From Martinezella rhizogenes (GTDB lineage: Bacteria; Pseudomonadota; Alphaproteobacteria; Rhizobiales; Rhizobiaceae), in assembly GCF_007002745.1 (NCBI RefSeq), contig NZ_SGNY01000001.1, positions 868,001-932,000 of the forward strand: a DNA stretch of 64,000 nt, given 5' to 3'. Both the position numbers and the translations under genes were made by a program. Positions within the stretch are counted from its first letter, which is position 1; each line of letters starts with the position of its first letter. Under the pieces are notes generated by a model. That model was not told where the DNA came from and did no database searches. It saw nothing but the letters and a program-made list of their open reading frames with translations. This document shows positions 27,285 through 40,263 of this stretch, piece after piece.

Positions 27285-27836
27285 TCAGAACGGAATATCG
27301 TCGTCCATATCGTTGGAGAAGCCGCCGGAAGGCTGGCCGCCGCCACGTGAAGAGCCGCCGCGCGATGAGGACTGCTGGTCGTAACCGCCGCCATAACCGG
27401 AGCTGGAGCCGCCACCGCTGCTGCCGTAATCTCCGCCACCGCCAAAATCACCACCGCCGCTACGGCCACCGCCGCCGCCCTCACCGCGACCATCGAGCAT
27501 GGTGAGCGTGGAGTTGAAGCCCTGCAACACGATTTCGGTGGAGTAGCGGTCGTTCCCGGTCTGGTCCTGCCATTTGCGCGTCTGCAGCTGGCCTTCAATA
27601 TAGAGCTTGGCGCCCTTCTTGACATATTGCTCGACGACCTTGCACAGGCCTTCGTTGAAAACCACGACCGTGTGCCATTCGGTCTTTTCCTTGCGCTCGC
27701 CGCTATTGCGGTCCCGCCAGGTTTCCGAGGTGGCGATACGCAGGTTGGCGATGGGGCGGCCATCCTGCGTACGGCGGATTTCGGGATCTGCGCCGACATT
27801 CCCGATCAGAATTACCTTGTTTACGCTACCAGCCAT
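27285..27836 (-). CDS. ssb: Single-stranded DNA-binding protein
   Basis: A 183-residue SSB. The OB-fold (residues ~1-110) begins [20 protein letters not shown] and includes [24 protein letters not shown] long Gly/Ser-rich linker follows and the protein ends in the acidic tip DMDDDIPF, which recruits repair and replication partners. ATG 27836 is chosen; starts further upstream would add residues not seen in the family. It is transcribed away from uvrA across a region with one perfect SOS box, as expected for a DNA-damage response gene. Confidence 0.96.
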   Translation of the reverse strand: MAGSVNKVILIGNVGADPEIRRTQDGRPIANLRIATSETWRDRNSGERKEKTEWHTVVVFNEGLCKVVEQYVKKGAKLYIEGQLQTRKWQDQTGNDRYSTEIVLQGFNSTLTMLDGRGEGGGGGRSGGGDFGGGGDYGSSGGGSSSGYGGGYDQQSSSRGGSSRGGGQPSGGFSNDMDDDIPF

Positions 27837-28155
27837 CTCGTCATCCTGTCCGCCGGCCATCATGACCGGCAATTGCATTTCAAAAAATTCCGCACACAAT
27901 AACCATCACCGCCCGCAAAGGGCACCGCAGGCGTGGAACTATCCACAACGAATAATCCAGAGCTTCGAACAGCGGATATTCGCACTTGCTATTTGTTCCT
28001 TTTTTGTTCTATTTAATCGCGAAATTCGAGTCAAGTGGGCTGAAAAGCTCCGACCGATGGGGAATAGACCTCGACACCTCCGGCTGCGTCACTACATAAG
28101 GACACGCCGCCATCAAGCCTGTTATTTTTGTCCGAGCCTTGCCACGAGCCTTGTC
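27837..28155. promoter_or_regulatory. Divergent ssb-uvrA promoter region
   Basis: A 319-bp gap between the ssb and uvrA starts, holding a LexA box at 27995-28009 (separate entry) in an AT-rich stretch (about 27960-28020). The box lies about 160 bases from each start, so leaders of considerable length are expected on both sides. I see no additional gene. Confidence 0.6.
27995..28009. promoter_or_regulatory. LexA (SOS) box
   Basis: GTTC-CTTTTTT-GTTC is an exact match to the alphaproteobacterial LexA direct-repeat operator GTTC-N7-GTTC. It lies between ssb and uvrA, two classical SOS genes, and could repress both. Confidence 0.88.
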
Positions 28156-31077
<2,922 letters not shown>

Positions 31078-31134
31078 TCCGCAGTCTTTCACAGCAAAGG
31101 TCGAATGGGCCAAAGGCTGAAGGAGGAACAGCAT

Positions 31135-31935
31135 ATGTCGACATCAGGCACGATCCGCACCGGTATCGGCGGCTGGACATTCGAGCCATGGGAAGGCACG
31201 TTTTATCCGGAAAAGCTGCCGAAGAAACGCCAGCTCGAACATGCCAGCCGGCAATTGACGGCCATTGAGGTGAATGGCACCTATTACAGCAGCCAGAAGC
31301 CCGAGACCTTCGCCAAATGGGCATCCGAAGTGCCTGAGGATTTCATCTTCTCCCTGAAGGCCAGCCGCTTTGTCACCAACCGCAAGGTTCTGGCCGAAGC
31401 CGGGGAATCCATGACGAAGTTTTTGACTCAAGGGTTGACGGAACTCGGCTCTCATCTCGGCCCCATCCTCTGGCAGTTCGCCCCCACGAAAAAATTCGAC
31501 GCGGATGATTTCGGCGCCTTTCTGGCGCTCCTGCCTGAAAAGCAGGATGGTATCCGTCTTCGCCATGTGGTCGAGGTGCGCAACCCGACATTCCAGGTGC
31601 CGGAATTCATCGATCTTCTCGCCAGACACAAGGTCGCCGTCGTCTGCGCCGATCACCACGATTACCCGATGCTGCCTGACGTCACGGCCGATTTCGTCTA
31701 TTGCCGCCTGCAAAAGGGCGAAGACGACATCGCAACCTGTTACCCGAAGGCGGAGATCGGCCATTGGGCAGAACGGGTCAAGACCTATGCGGCGGGCGGC
31801 CTACCCGACGATCTGCCGCTGATCGCGCCCGACCGGAAAGCGGAAAAAACGCCGCGTGACGTTTTCGCCTTCTTCATCACCGGTGGCAAAGTCAATGCGC
31901 CCAACGGTGCACAGGAATTGCAAAAGGCTGTCTGA
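31135..31935 (+). CDS. DUF72 domain protein (YecE-like)
   Basis: A 266-residue TIM-barrel-type DUF72 protein. Marks are RTGIGGWTFEPWEGTFYPE at the start, the segment IEVNGTYYSSQKPETFAKWA and FSLKASRFVTNRK. Function is unknown; members often lie near DNA repair genes. ATG 31135 has an ideal AAGGAGGAACA site. It follows uvrA closely with no terminator, so read-through under DNA damage is likely, an inference from position only. Confidence 0.88.
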   Translation: MSTSGTIRTGIGGWTFEPWEGTFYPEKLPKKRQLEHASRQLTAIEVNGTYYSSQKPETFAKWASEVPEDFIFSLKASRFVTNRKVLAEAGESMTKFLTQGLTELGSHLGPILWQFAPTKKFDADDFGAFLALLPEKQDGIRLRHVVEVRNPTFQVPEFIDLLARHKVAVVCADHHDYPMLPDVTADFVYCRLQKGEDDIATCYPKAEIGHWAERVKTYAAGGLPDDLPLIAPDRKAEKTPRDVFAFFITGGKVNAPNGAQELQKAV

Positions 31936-32123
31936 GTGACGCGGCGACGCCGAACACCTGATGTTGCGGCGTCACCGATAAATCGTCGTACCGAAAAACA
32001 TTCGGTATCCGGAGAATAAACAGCTCGCGTCTCATTCCCGTCATCTCACGCCGGCAAGAATGCCAATGACGGCACAAGGCGCTTCGCCGGCAAAAGGCTG
32101 TCGTTATCAGAGGGCTGGCCGGA

Positions 32124-32648
32124 ATGAATATGATCGAGACGGAACGTTTACGCCTGCGCCTTTGGCGGGACGACCATTTTGAAGCCTTCGCCGCGATGCA
32201 ATCCGATCCGGAGGTGATGGCCGATCAGGGCGGGCCGGCGGACGAGGCGCGGAGCAGGGAGAAATTCGAGCGCTACCGCAGGGCAGAGCGCGAACAGGGC
32301 ATCGCCCGCTGGGCTGTTGAAAATCCCGATGGCCTGTTTCTCGGTTATGCCGGCGTCATGCCGCGCCTGTCCGAAGACCATCCACTTGGCCAGCACCACG
32401 AAATCGGCTGGCGTTTCATAAGGCAGGCCTGGGGAAAAGGTTATGCGACCGAAAGCGCAAAAGCCTCGCTGACCCATGCTACCGGATACGCGGGAATAGC
32501 TGGGATCATCGCCTATACCAGCCCCGATAATTTTCGCTCCCAGGCCGTCATGTCGCGCCTTGGCCTGATCCGCGAACCATCGCGCGATTTCTCCATGCCC
32601 GGTCATACGGACAAGGAATGGCGCGGGCTGGTCTGGGTCGCTCCCTAG
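32124..32648 (+). CDS. GNAT acetyltransferase (RimJ/RimL-like)
   Basis: A 174-residue acetyltransferase. It opens IETERLRLRLWRDDHFEAFA, the usual RimJ/RimL-type beginning, and has the acetyl-CoA loop in IRQAWGKGYATESA (the Q/RxxGxG/A site) with the C-terminal helix SPDNFRSQAVMSRLGL containing the conserved NxxS position. Typically these enzymes acetylate N-termini of proteins or small amines; the substrate is unknown here. ATG 32124 and ATG 32130 are both possible. Stands alone. Confidence 0.88.
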   Translation: MNMIETERLRLRLWRDDHFEAFAAMQSDPEVMADQGGPADEARSREKFERYRRAEREQGIARWAVENPDGLFLGYAGVMPRLSEDHPLGQHHEIGWRFIRQAWGKGYATESAKASLTHATGYAGIAGIIAYTSPDNFRSQAVMSRLGLIREPSRDFSMPGHTDKEWRGLVWVAP

Positions 32649-32750
32649 AGCAGTCCGGTCCAAACGGAATAGCCGGACCTGCTCAAGCCCATTGTTTTTC
32701 CGCACGTTCCGGACGTAAAACCACTACGCAGTTTTACTCGAAATGCTCCA
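32645..32750. repeat. Palindromic intergenic mosaic repeat
   Basis: A ~106-bp composite starting CTAGAGCAG and ending TGCTCCA. The left half is a hairpin (GAGCAG-TCCGG against CCGGA-CCTGCTC); the right half holds the word reading on the minus strand GAGCATTTCGAGTAAAACTG, which with its partner ACGTCCGG is one of the most common intergenic repeats of Rhizobiaceae. It follows the GNAT stop directly. Confidence 0.6.
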
Positions 32751-32836
32751 GGATATCTCCCGATTGAGGCTGCGGAACTCTCCGCAACGCCCTGGTTGCC
32801 GACGGCATAAAATCGAAAGAATGCCGTTTCCAGCCT

Positions 32837-33847
32837 TCAGCCCGCCAGTTCCTTCGTCGGGTTGAAATCGATCGCTGCGAAAGCCGCCTCGATCACCTCC
32901 GTCCCTGCCCCCGGACGGGTGGCATCGCTGGAGAGGATTTGCCGGAAACGGCGCGCGCCCGGCATGCCCTGAAACAGACCGACCATATGGCGGGTGACGT
33001 GGTTGAGACGCCCACCAGCAGCAATATAATCGGCGGCATAGGCCATCATCGCGTCGCGCAACCCCATCCAGTCAGCTTGCCGGGCCTCGTCACCGTAGAT
33101 GCGGTGATCGACATCGGCGAGAATGGAGGTGTTGTGATAGGCGGCGCGGCCGAGCATGACGCCATCCATATGTTGCAGATGGTCACACGCCTGATCGAGA
33201 TCGGCGATACCGCCATTGATGCCGACGAAGACATCGGGATTTTCCCGCTTCATACGATGGACGAGATCATAATCGAGCGGCGGCACCTCGCGGTTTTCCT
33301 TCGGCGAGAGCCCCTGCAGCCAGGCTTTACGCGCATGGATCCACACGGCATCCGCGCCGGCCGCGACAACACGCGCCAGAAAATCCGGCAACACGGTTTC
33401 CGGCTCCTGATCATCCACCCCGATGCGACATTTGACAGTCACCGGCACAGTGGCAACCGCCTTCATCGCCGAAACGCATTGCGCCACGGCTTCGGGCTCG
33501 CGCATCAGGCAGGCGCCGAAGGTGCCGGATTGCACCCGATCCGAAGGGCAGCCGACATTGAGGTTGATTTCGTCATAGCCGTAATCGCCGGCAATACGAA
33601 CCGCCTCGGCAAGCTTGGCCGGGTCCGATCCACCAAGCTGCAGCGCGACGGGATGTTCCTGCGGATGATAACCGAGCAGCCTGTCGCGCTGGCCATGGAT
33701 GATGGCATCGGCAACGATCATTTCAGTAAACAGCAGCGCGCGCTTCGACAATTGCCGGTGCAGAAACCTGCACCTCGTGTCGGTCCAGTCGATCATGGGG
33801 GCCACGGCGAAGATTTTTTCGCCGCTGGCAAGCGCTTGTCTGTACAT
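32837..33847 (-). CDS. dusA: tRNA-dihydrouridine synthase A
   Basis: A 336-residue FMN enzyme that reduces uridines 20/20a in the tRNA D-loop. FMN and family motifs: FAVAPMIDWTDTRCRFLHR at the start, catalytic Cys in NLNVGCPSDRVQSGTFGA, and KCRIGVDDQEP. The APMIDWTD opening with the GCPSDRVQ form points to DusA rather than DusB or DusC. ATG 33847. It stands alone facing the GNAT gene across a repeat-rich gap. Confidence 0.94.
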   Translation of the reverse strand: MYRQALASGEKIFAVAPMIDWTDTRCRFLHRQLSKRALLFTEMIVADAIIHGQRDRLLGYHPQEHPVALQLGGSDPAKLAEAVRIAGDYGYDEINLNVGCPSDRVQSGTFGACLMREPEAVAQCVSAMKAVATVPVTVKCRIGVDDQEPETVLPDFLARVVAAGADAVWIHARKAWLQGLSPKENREVPPLDYDLVHRMKRENPDVFVGINGGIADLDQACDHLQHMDGVMLGRAAYHNTSILADVDHRIYGDEARQADWMGLRDAMMAYAADYIAAGGRLNHVTRHMVGLFQGMPGARRFRQILSSDATRPGAGTEVIEAAFAAIDFNPTKELAG

Positions 33848-33985
33848 GGATTAACCTCTTTGCGCCGGCTTCTACAGCAAAGGACCGCAAAAAGCCAGTT
33901 TTGCACTCGACAGCATTTTCAACTGGAAATCAGCCCGGAATCGCGGGACAAGAATTGCACCTTAAAGACACGACAGGAAATTCCC

Positions 33986-34675
33986 ATGGCCGCCACCGTC
34001 ATCCCCGCCCCGAAACCCGTTCTCCTGCCCGTTGAAGGTACAGGCGACATGTTCCCCGTGCGGCGGGTCTATTGCGTTGGCCGCAATTATGCCGATCACG
34101 CCATCGAGATGGGCCACGATCCCTCGCGCGAGCCGCCCTTTTATTTCCAGAAGAACCCGGACAATCTTCTGCCCGCCGGCAATGATTTCCCCTATCCGTC
34201 CCTGTCCTCGAACGTGCATTACGAGGTGGAATGCGTCGTGGTGCTGAAAAGCGGCGGCGCGGATATTCCAGCTGCCGAGGCCCTGAACCACGTCTGGGGT
34301 TATGCCGTCGGCATCGACATGACCCGCCGCGACCTGCAGGACGGGCTGAAGAAGATGGGCCGTTCCTGGGAAGGCGCCAAGGCGTTTGAATATTCCGCCC
34401 CGGTTTCCGCCATCGTTCCCGCGGACAAGATCGGCCATCCCGCAACCGGCGCGATCTGGCTTGATGTCAATGGCGAGCGCAAGCAGACGGGCGATCTCGC
34501 ACAGATGATCTGGAAGGTGCCGGAAGTGATCGCCGAGCTTTCCAAGCTCTTCACGCTTGCCGCCGGTGACGTGATCATGACCGGCACGCCGGCCGGCGTT
34601 GGTCCGATCGTGCGCGGTGACCGCATCGACTGCGGCGTCGATGGTGTCGGTACGCTGTCGGTCACGGTCGCCTGA
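33986..34675 (+). CDS. Fumarylacetoacetate hydrolase family protein
   Basis: A 229-residue FAH-fold hydrolase or decarboxylase. Family motifs include VYCVGRNYADHAIEMG, FYFQKNPDNLLPAG, the metal-binding HYEVECVVVLKSGG (Glu residues) and GYAVGIDMTRRDLQ (Asp), ending with VIMTGTPAGVGPI. Fumarylpyruvate hydrolases and acylpyruvases share this size. ATG 33986 follows AGGA. The gamma carbonic anhydrase-like gene begins 35 bases after it on the same strand, so they may form a pair. Substrate unknown. Confidence 0.9.
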   Translation: MAATVIPAPKPVLLPVEGTGDMFPVRRVYCVGRNYADHAIEMGHDPSREPPFYFQKNPDNLLPAGNDFPYPSLSSNVHYEVECVVVLKSGGADIPAAEALNHVWGYAVGIDMTRRDLQDGLKKMGRSWEGAKAFEYSAPVSAIVPADKIGHPATGAIWLDVNGERKQTGDLAQMIWKVPEVIAELSKLFTLAAGDVIMTGTPAGVGPIVRGDRIDCGVDGVGTLSVTVA

Positions 34676-34710
34676 TCGCTGCCGGCGCATATTCCAGAGG
34701 GAGAAACCGA

Positions 34711-35244
34711 ATGCCGCTTTACCGCCTCGCCGACCGGGTGCCGCAAACCCCTGCCCCGGATCGTTACTGGGTCGCCCCCGATGCCAATGTCATCGGTTCG
34801 GTAACGCTCGGCGAAGATGTCGGCATCTGGTTCGGCGCGACATTGCGCGGTGATAACGAGCCGATCAGCGTCGGGCGCGGCACCAATATCCAGGAAGGCG
34901 CGATGGTGCACAGCGATCCCGGCTTTGCCGCGACCATCGGCGAAATGTGCACAATCGGCCACCACGCCATCGTGCATGGCTGCAGCATCGGCGACAATTC
35001 TCTGATCGGCATGGGCGCAACGATCCTGAACGGCGCAAAGATCGGCCGCAACTGCCTCGTCGGCGCCAATGCGCTGGTGACGGAAGGCAAGGAATTTCCC
35101 GACAATTCACTGATCGTCGGCTCGCCGGCGCGGGCCATCCGAACGCTGGATGACGAAGCCGTCGCCGGCCTGCGCCGTTCCGCGGAAAAATACATTGAGA
35201 ACTGGAAGCGTTTTTCGAAAGATCTGGCGATTATCGAAGGATGA
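34711..35244 (+). CDS. Gamma carbonic anhydrase-like protein
   Basis: A 177-residue left-handed beta-helix protein of the gamma-CA/PaaY group. The three zinc histidines can be placed: H67 in MVHSD, H84 and H89 in TIGHHAIVHGC. Hexapeptide repeats (IGDNSL, IGMGAT, IGRNCL) run through the centre, and a C-terminal helix closes the trimer. ATG 34711 follows GAGGGAGAAACC. Some members hydrate CO2, others bind metal only; activity is not assured by sequence. Probably co-transcribed with the FAH gene. Confidence 0.9.
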   Translation: MPLYRLADRVPQTPAPDRYWVAPDANVIGSVTLGEDVGIWFGATLRGDNEPISVGRGTNIQEGAMVHSDPGFAATIGEMCTIGHHAIVHGCSIGDNSLIGMGATILNGAKIGRNCLVGANALVTEGKEFPDNSLIVGSPARAIRTLDDEAVAGLRRSAEKYIENWKRFSKDLAIIEG

Positions 35245-35282
35245 GCAACGGTGGGCAACCATGCCCACCCCGCAAACAAAGC

Positions 35283-35696
35283 CTAGGACGCGCAGTTTGC
35301 GCAGAGACCACGAATCTCGATGGTGGTCTTTTCCGCCTTGAACTTGCTGTCCTTCACCCAGCGCTCAAGACGGTGGTCGATTTCGTGATCATGGAACTCG
35401 GTCACCTGCCCGCAGGATTCGCAGATGGCGAACGCCACGGTGCCATGGTGGTGCGAGCAGCACTCGGCCTGCGTATGCGTGCAGGCAACGAAAGCGTTGA
35501 GGCTTTCCAGCCGGTGCACGAGACCGAATTCCACCAGCTTTTCCAGCGCCCGGTACACCTGCAGCGGCGCGCGGAACCCGTCATCCCGCAGCTTGTCGAG
35601 GATCATATAGGCACTGAGCGGCTGATGCGCGTTTGACAGGGCATTCATGACCAGCGACTGGTTCTTGGTGAGGTTCTGCTGGGTCTGCGCATTCAT
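35283..35696 (-). CDS. zur: Zinc uptake regulator, Fur family
   Basis: A 137-residue Fur-family repressor. The N-terminal winged helix (residues ~1-75) includes FRAPLQVYRALEKLVEFGL. Metal sites are the HHH run near residue 82, C92 and C95 (CESC) with HDHEIDH, and C132/C135 (CANC) at the end. Its ATG overlaps the stop of znuB as ATGA, and it is part of znuC-znuB-zur; co-location with a zinc ABC transporter makes Zur rather than Fur the clear call. With Zn2+ bound it would repress the znu genes. Confidence 0.94.
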   Translation of the reverse strand: MNAQTQQNLTKNQSLVMNALSNAHQPLSAYMILDKLRDDGFRAPLQVYRALEKLVEFGLVHRLESLNAFVACTHTQAECCSHHHGTVAFAICESCGQVTEFHDHEIDHRLERWVKDSKFKAEKTTIEIRGLCANCAS

Positions 35697-36511
35697 GATT
35701 TGCCTCCTTCATCCGCGGAGCGGGAAAAACCCGGCGCCGGCAACAGGCTTATAACGAACAGGATCACCGCGGCAACCACGATGGAGGGGCCGGACGGCGT
35801 ATCATAGGTCAGCGAGCCGAACAGGCCGCCGATAACCGCGATGGCGCCAATCAGCGACGCGACCACGGCCATCACCTCCGGCGTGGCAGAAAAACGTCTG
35901 GCAGTGGCAGCCGGTATGATCAGCAGCGAAGTGATGAGCATGATGCCGACCACCTTCATCGCAATGGCAATCACCAGCGCCATCAACAGCGTGAAGATGA
36001 GCTTCGCCCGCTCCGGGTTCAGCCCTTCGGCTTCAGCCAGTTCGGTATTGACGGTGGAAGCGAGCAGCGACCGCCACAGGAACACCATGGAAACGATGAC
36101 CACCAGCCCGCCGCCCCAGATCAGCGCGATATCGCTGCGGGTGACAGCAAGAATATCGCCGAACAGGAACGAGACGAGATCGATACGCACCCAGCTCATG
36201 AAGGCGACGATGACAAGGCCAATGGCGAGAGCTGAATGGGACAGGATGCCAAGCAATGCGTCGGACGACAGTGCCTGCCGCCGCTGCAGAAAAATCAGCA
36301 GGATCGAAACAGCGGACGCCACCAGAAAGACGCTGATGATGAGGTTGAGCTGCAACAGCAGCGAGAGCGCGACGCCAAGCAGCGCTGAATGGGCCATCGT
36401 ATCCCCGAAATAGGCCATGCGCCGCCAGACCACGAAACAGCCGAGAGGTCCGGCGGTAAGGGCAACGCCGATGCCGGCGACCATGGCGCGAACGAAGAAA
36501 TCGTCAAACAT
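35693..36511 (-). CDS. znuB: Zinc ABC transporter permease
   Basis: A 272-residue permease with about eight hydrophobic segments: it begins MFDDFFVRAMVAGIGVALTA, and has FVVWRRMAYFGDTMAHSALLG, the conserved segment of this family. It forms the membrane part of the zinc importer with ZnuC (ATPase) and ZnuA (periplasmic binding). ATG 36511 lies inside the end of znuC with an eight-base overlap; starts further upstream would only add low-complexity residues read from the His-rich coding end of znuC. Its stop overlaps zur. Confidence 0.94.
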   Translation of the reverse strand: MFDDFFVRAMVAGIGVALTAGPLGCFVVWRRMAYFGDTMAHSALLGVALSLLLQLNLIISVFLVASAVSILLIFLQRRQALSSDALLGILSHSALAIGLVIVAFMSWVRIDLVSFLFGDILAVTRSDIALIWGGGLVVIVSMVFLWRSLLASTVNTELAEAEGLNPERAKLIFTLLMALVIAIAMKVVGIMLITSLLIIPAATARRFSATPEVMAVVASLIGAIAVIGGLFGSLTYDTPSGPSIVVAAVILFVISLLPAPGFSRSADEGGKS

Positions 36512-37427
36512 GCCGTTCTCCCTGCGCGTGTTTCGAGGGCGCATGGTCCCCATGTTCATGTTCATGGCCGCAACCGCATTCGTCGCCATGGTCATCATGA
36601 TGGTGGCCATGATCATGGGCATGGTGGTGGCCGTCTTCAGGGTGGCAATGATCCGTCACCGAACCATCCGCGTGCTGCACCCGGCCATCGGGCAGATGGG
36701 TGTGGTCGTGGTGGTGGCTGTAGACGGCAAGCGCCTTTGCGGCAGAACCGCCGAACAGCCGCATATATTCCGGGCTCTGGCTTACCGCCTGCGGTGTTCC
36801 CCGGCAGCAGACATGGCCATTCAGGCAGATCACGGTATCGGTTTCCGCCATCACCACATGCAGGTCATGCGAGATTAACAGAATTCCGCAATTACTTGAA
36901 TTTCTGATATTTTTTATCAGATCATAGAGCGCGATCTCACCGGAGAAATCCACACCCTGCACGGGCTCGTCAAGTACGAGAAGATCGGGCTTGCGGGCGA
37001 TGGCGCGAGCCAAAAGCGCACGCTGGAACTCGCCGCCGGAAAGGTGTTGAACTTCGGCGTTCGCCAGATGTGAGATGCCTGTCGCATTCAACGCCGCATC
37101 GATCTCGCGGGCGGGCAGCGGCCCGGTCAGCGTCATCAGCCGCCGTACCGAAAGCGGCATGGTCCAGTCCACCGAAAGCTTCTGCGGCACATAACCAACG
37201 CGCAGGCCGGCAATGCGCGAGACTTCACCCTCGGTTGGTTTCATTACGCCGATCGCCATTTTCGCGCTTGTGGATTTGCCGGAGCCGTTCGGGCCGATCA
37301 GCGTCACGATCTCGCTCTTGCTGACGGAAAACTCCACGCCGCGCACCAGCCAGCGGCCATTGCGCTGCACGCCGGCATTGGCAAGGGAAACCAGTATATC
37401 GTTACCCTGACGGGAGGAATGAAGCAT
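36504..37427 (-). CDS. znuC: Zinc ABC transporter ATPase with His-rich tail
   Basis: A 307-residue ABC ATPase. Walker A is GPNGSGKST, the signature LSGGEFQRALLARA, Walker B LLVLDEPVQGVD with the switch histidine in ISHDLH. From about residue 237 it has an unusual tail very rich in His, Asp and Gly (HHHDHTH, HDHGHHHDDHGDE, HEHEHGDH), absent in E. coli ZnuC, which may bind or buffer zinc at the membrane face. ATG 37427 follows CGGGAGGAATGAAG. The gene is first of znuC-znuB-zur, divergent from znuA. Confidence 0.94.
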   Translation of the reverse strand: MLHSSRQGNDILVSLANAGVQRNGRWLVRGVEFSVSKSEIVTLIGPNGSGKSTSAKMAIGVMKPTEGEVSRIAGLRVGYVPQKLSVDWTMPLSVRRLMTLTGPLPAREIDAALNATGISHLANAEVQHLSGGEFQRALLARAIARKPDLLVLDEPVQGVDFSGEIALYDLIKNIRNSSNCGILLISHDLHVVMAETDTVICLNGHVCCRGTPQAVSQSPEYMRLFGGSAAKALAVYSHHHDHTHLPDGRVQHADGSVTDHCHPEDGHHHAHDHGHHHDDHGDECGCGHEHEHGDHAPSKHAQGERHV

Positions 37428-37531
37428 GGGATTGTCCGTTCGGCGATGTTGCCTACCGCTATTGCATACGTTATAGAGTTACGCAATAAATGTAATAACA
37501 TAACTATACTTCTTCAAGTGGAGTGCATTGC
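37428..37531. promoter_or_regulatory. Divergent znu promoter region
   Basis: An AT-rich gap of 104 bases between znuC and znuA. It holds the Zur-like box (37487-37504) and, beside it, a 27-base imperfect dyad with outer arms ATTGC/GCAAT (37461-37487) that could be a second operator or part of a promoter. Confidence 0.6.
37487..37504. promoter_or_regulatory. Probable Zur operator
   Basis: TAAATGTAATAACATAAC has the ATGT-N4-ACAT core of alphaproteobacterial Zur boxes (consensus core TGTTATAACA as remembered; one base differs here). It lies between the divergent znuA and znuCB-zur starts, where a single box can control both. Confidence 0.75.
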
Positions 37532-38515
37532 ATGAAATCGATCCTGATCCCGCTCATGGCGTCGGTCGCAATCGCGGCCGCCGCTTCGGGCGCCACAGCC
37601 GCGCCCGATGTCGTGGTCTCGATCAAGCCCATCCACTCACTCGTGGCAGCCATCATGCGCGGCGTTGGTGAACCGCAGCTCATCGTTGAGGGTGCCGCCT
37701 CGCCACATACCTATAACCTGCGGCCCTCCAATGCGCGCAAGCTGGAAAAGGCGGATGTGGTGTTCTGGGTTGGGCCCGGGCTGGAAGCTTTCCTGGAAAA
37801 GCCGCTGGAGGCACTGGCCAGCAAGGCGACGGTGGTGGAACTGGAAGACGCCAAGGGGCTGGAAAAGCTGCCTTTCCGTGAAGGCGGCCCCTTCGAGGCG
37901 CATGACCATGGCGAAGAGGGTCATGAAGACCATGCGGATGGCGAGGCGGCACACGATCATGGCCATGACCACGGCGACCATGATCATGGGCACGGCGCCT
38001 ATGATACCCATCTCTGGCTTGATCCCGCCAATGCCAAGGCCATGGCGCAGACGATCGAAACCGCACTGATTGCGGCCGATGCCGGCAATGCTGCGACCTA
38101 TCAGGCCAACACCAAAAAGCTGATCGACGATCTCGATGCACTCGACACGGAACTGGCTGAAACGGTCAAGCCGATCAAGGACAAGCCTTTCATCGTCTTT
38201 CACGACGCCTATCAATATTTCGAGCACCGTTATGGCGTGAAGACGGCGGGGTCGATCACCGTCAGCCCCGAGACCCTGCCCGGTGCGGACCGCGTCAAGC
38301 AGATGCAGGAAAAGGTTCGCCAGCTAGGCGCAACCTGCGTTTTCGCCGAACCGCAATTCGAGCCGAAACTGATCTCGGTCATCACTGAAGGCACGGCGGC
38401 AAAGTCCGCGACGCTCGATCCGGAAGCGGCCACGCTGGAGCCCGGTCCCGACCTCTATTTCAAGCTGATGCGCGGCATTGCCGGCTCGCTGAAGGACTGC
38501 CTGGTCCAGCCGTGA
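37532..38515 (+). CDS. znuA: Zinc ABC transporter substrate-binding protein
   Basis: A 327-residue periplasmic zinc-binding protein with a signal peptide (MKSILIPLMASVAIAAAASG). The cluster A-I fold is shown by the zinc histidines in PSHTYNL-like ASPHTYNLRPS, THLWLDP and FHDAYQYFEHRYG, and by the family's His/Asp-rich mobile loop at residues ~124-155 (EAHDHGEEGHEDH, HDHGHDHGDHDHGHG). ATG 37532 has a GTGGAG site and is preferred over the GTG nine bases earlier. Divergent from znuCB-zur. Confidence 0.95.
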   Translation: MKSILIPLMASVAIAAAASGATAAPDVVVSIKPIHSLVAAIMRGVGEPQLIVEGAASPHTYNLRPSNARKLEKADVVFWVGPGLEAFLEKPLEALASKATVVELEDAKGLEKLPFREGGPFEAHDHGEEGHEDHADGEAAHDHGHDHGDHDHGHGAYDTHLWLDPANAKAMAQTIETALIAADAGNAATYQANTKKLIDDLDALDTELAETVKPIKDKPFIVFHDAYQYFEHRYGVKTAGSITVSPETLPGADRVKQMQEKVRQLGATCVFAEPQFEPKLISVITEGTAAKSATLDPEAATLEPGPDLYFKLMRGIAGSLKDCLVQP

Positions 38516-38534
38516 GCGATAACGCTTCTTTTCC

Positions 38535-38647
38535 GTCATTCCGGCCTTGAGCCGGAATCCAGCCGACGCGCGTCCGCGCGACGGGGAGACTCCTTCCAGC
38601 CCAAGGACTTGGGCTGGCTGGATGCCGGCTCGAGGCCGGCATGACGG
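38535..38647. repeat. RIME-type intergenic mosaic element (second copy)
   Basis: A 113-bp element of successive hairpins: ATTCCGGC/GCCGGAAT (38538-38558), a perfect ten-pair stem CCAGCCCAAG/CTTGGGCTGG (38596-38617) and ATGCCGGC/GCCGGCAT (38622-38642), ending GACGG. Size and outer stems match the copy at 12762-12873; the middle stems differ, as is usual for mosaic elements. It follows the znuA stop. Confidence 0.8.
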
Positions 38648-38706
38648 CGAGTAAGTGGCAACCCGCAACAGAGGCGGGTGCAAAGCATCGATTCCGACGC
38701 TGCTCT

Positions 38707-40263
<1,557 letters not shown>

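Noticed and set aside
31935..31974. Inverted repeat GTGACGC/GCGTCAC after the DUF72 gene as terminator
   Set aside because: No T run follows and the loop is long; could be chance or a degraded repeat.
36511..36622. Longer znuB reaching to 36622
   Set aside because: The added Met/Ala/Asn-rich residues are only the shifted reading of the His-rich znuC tail.
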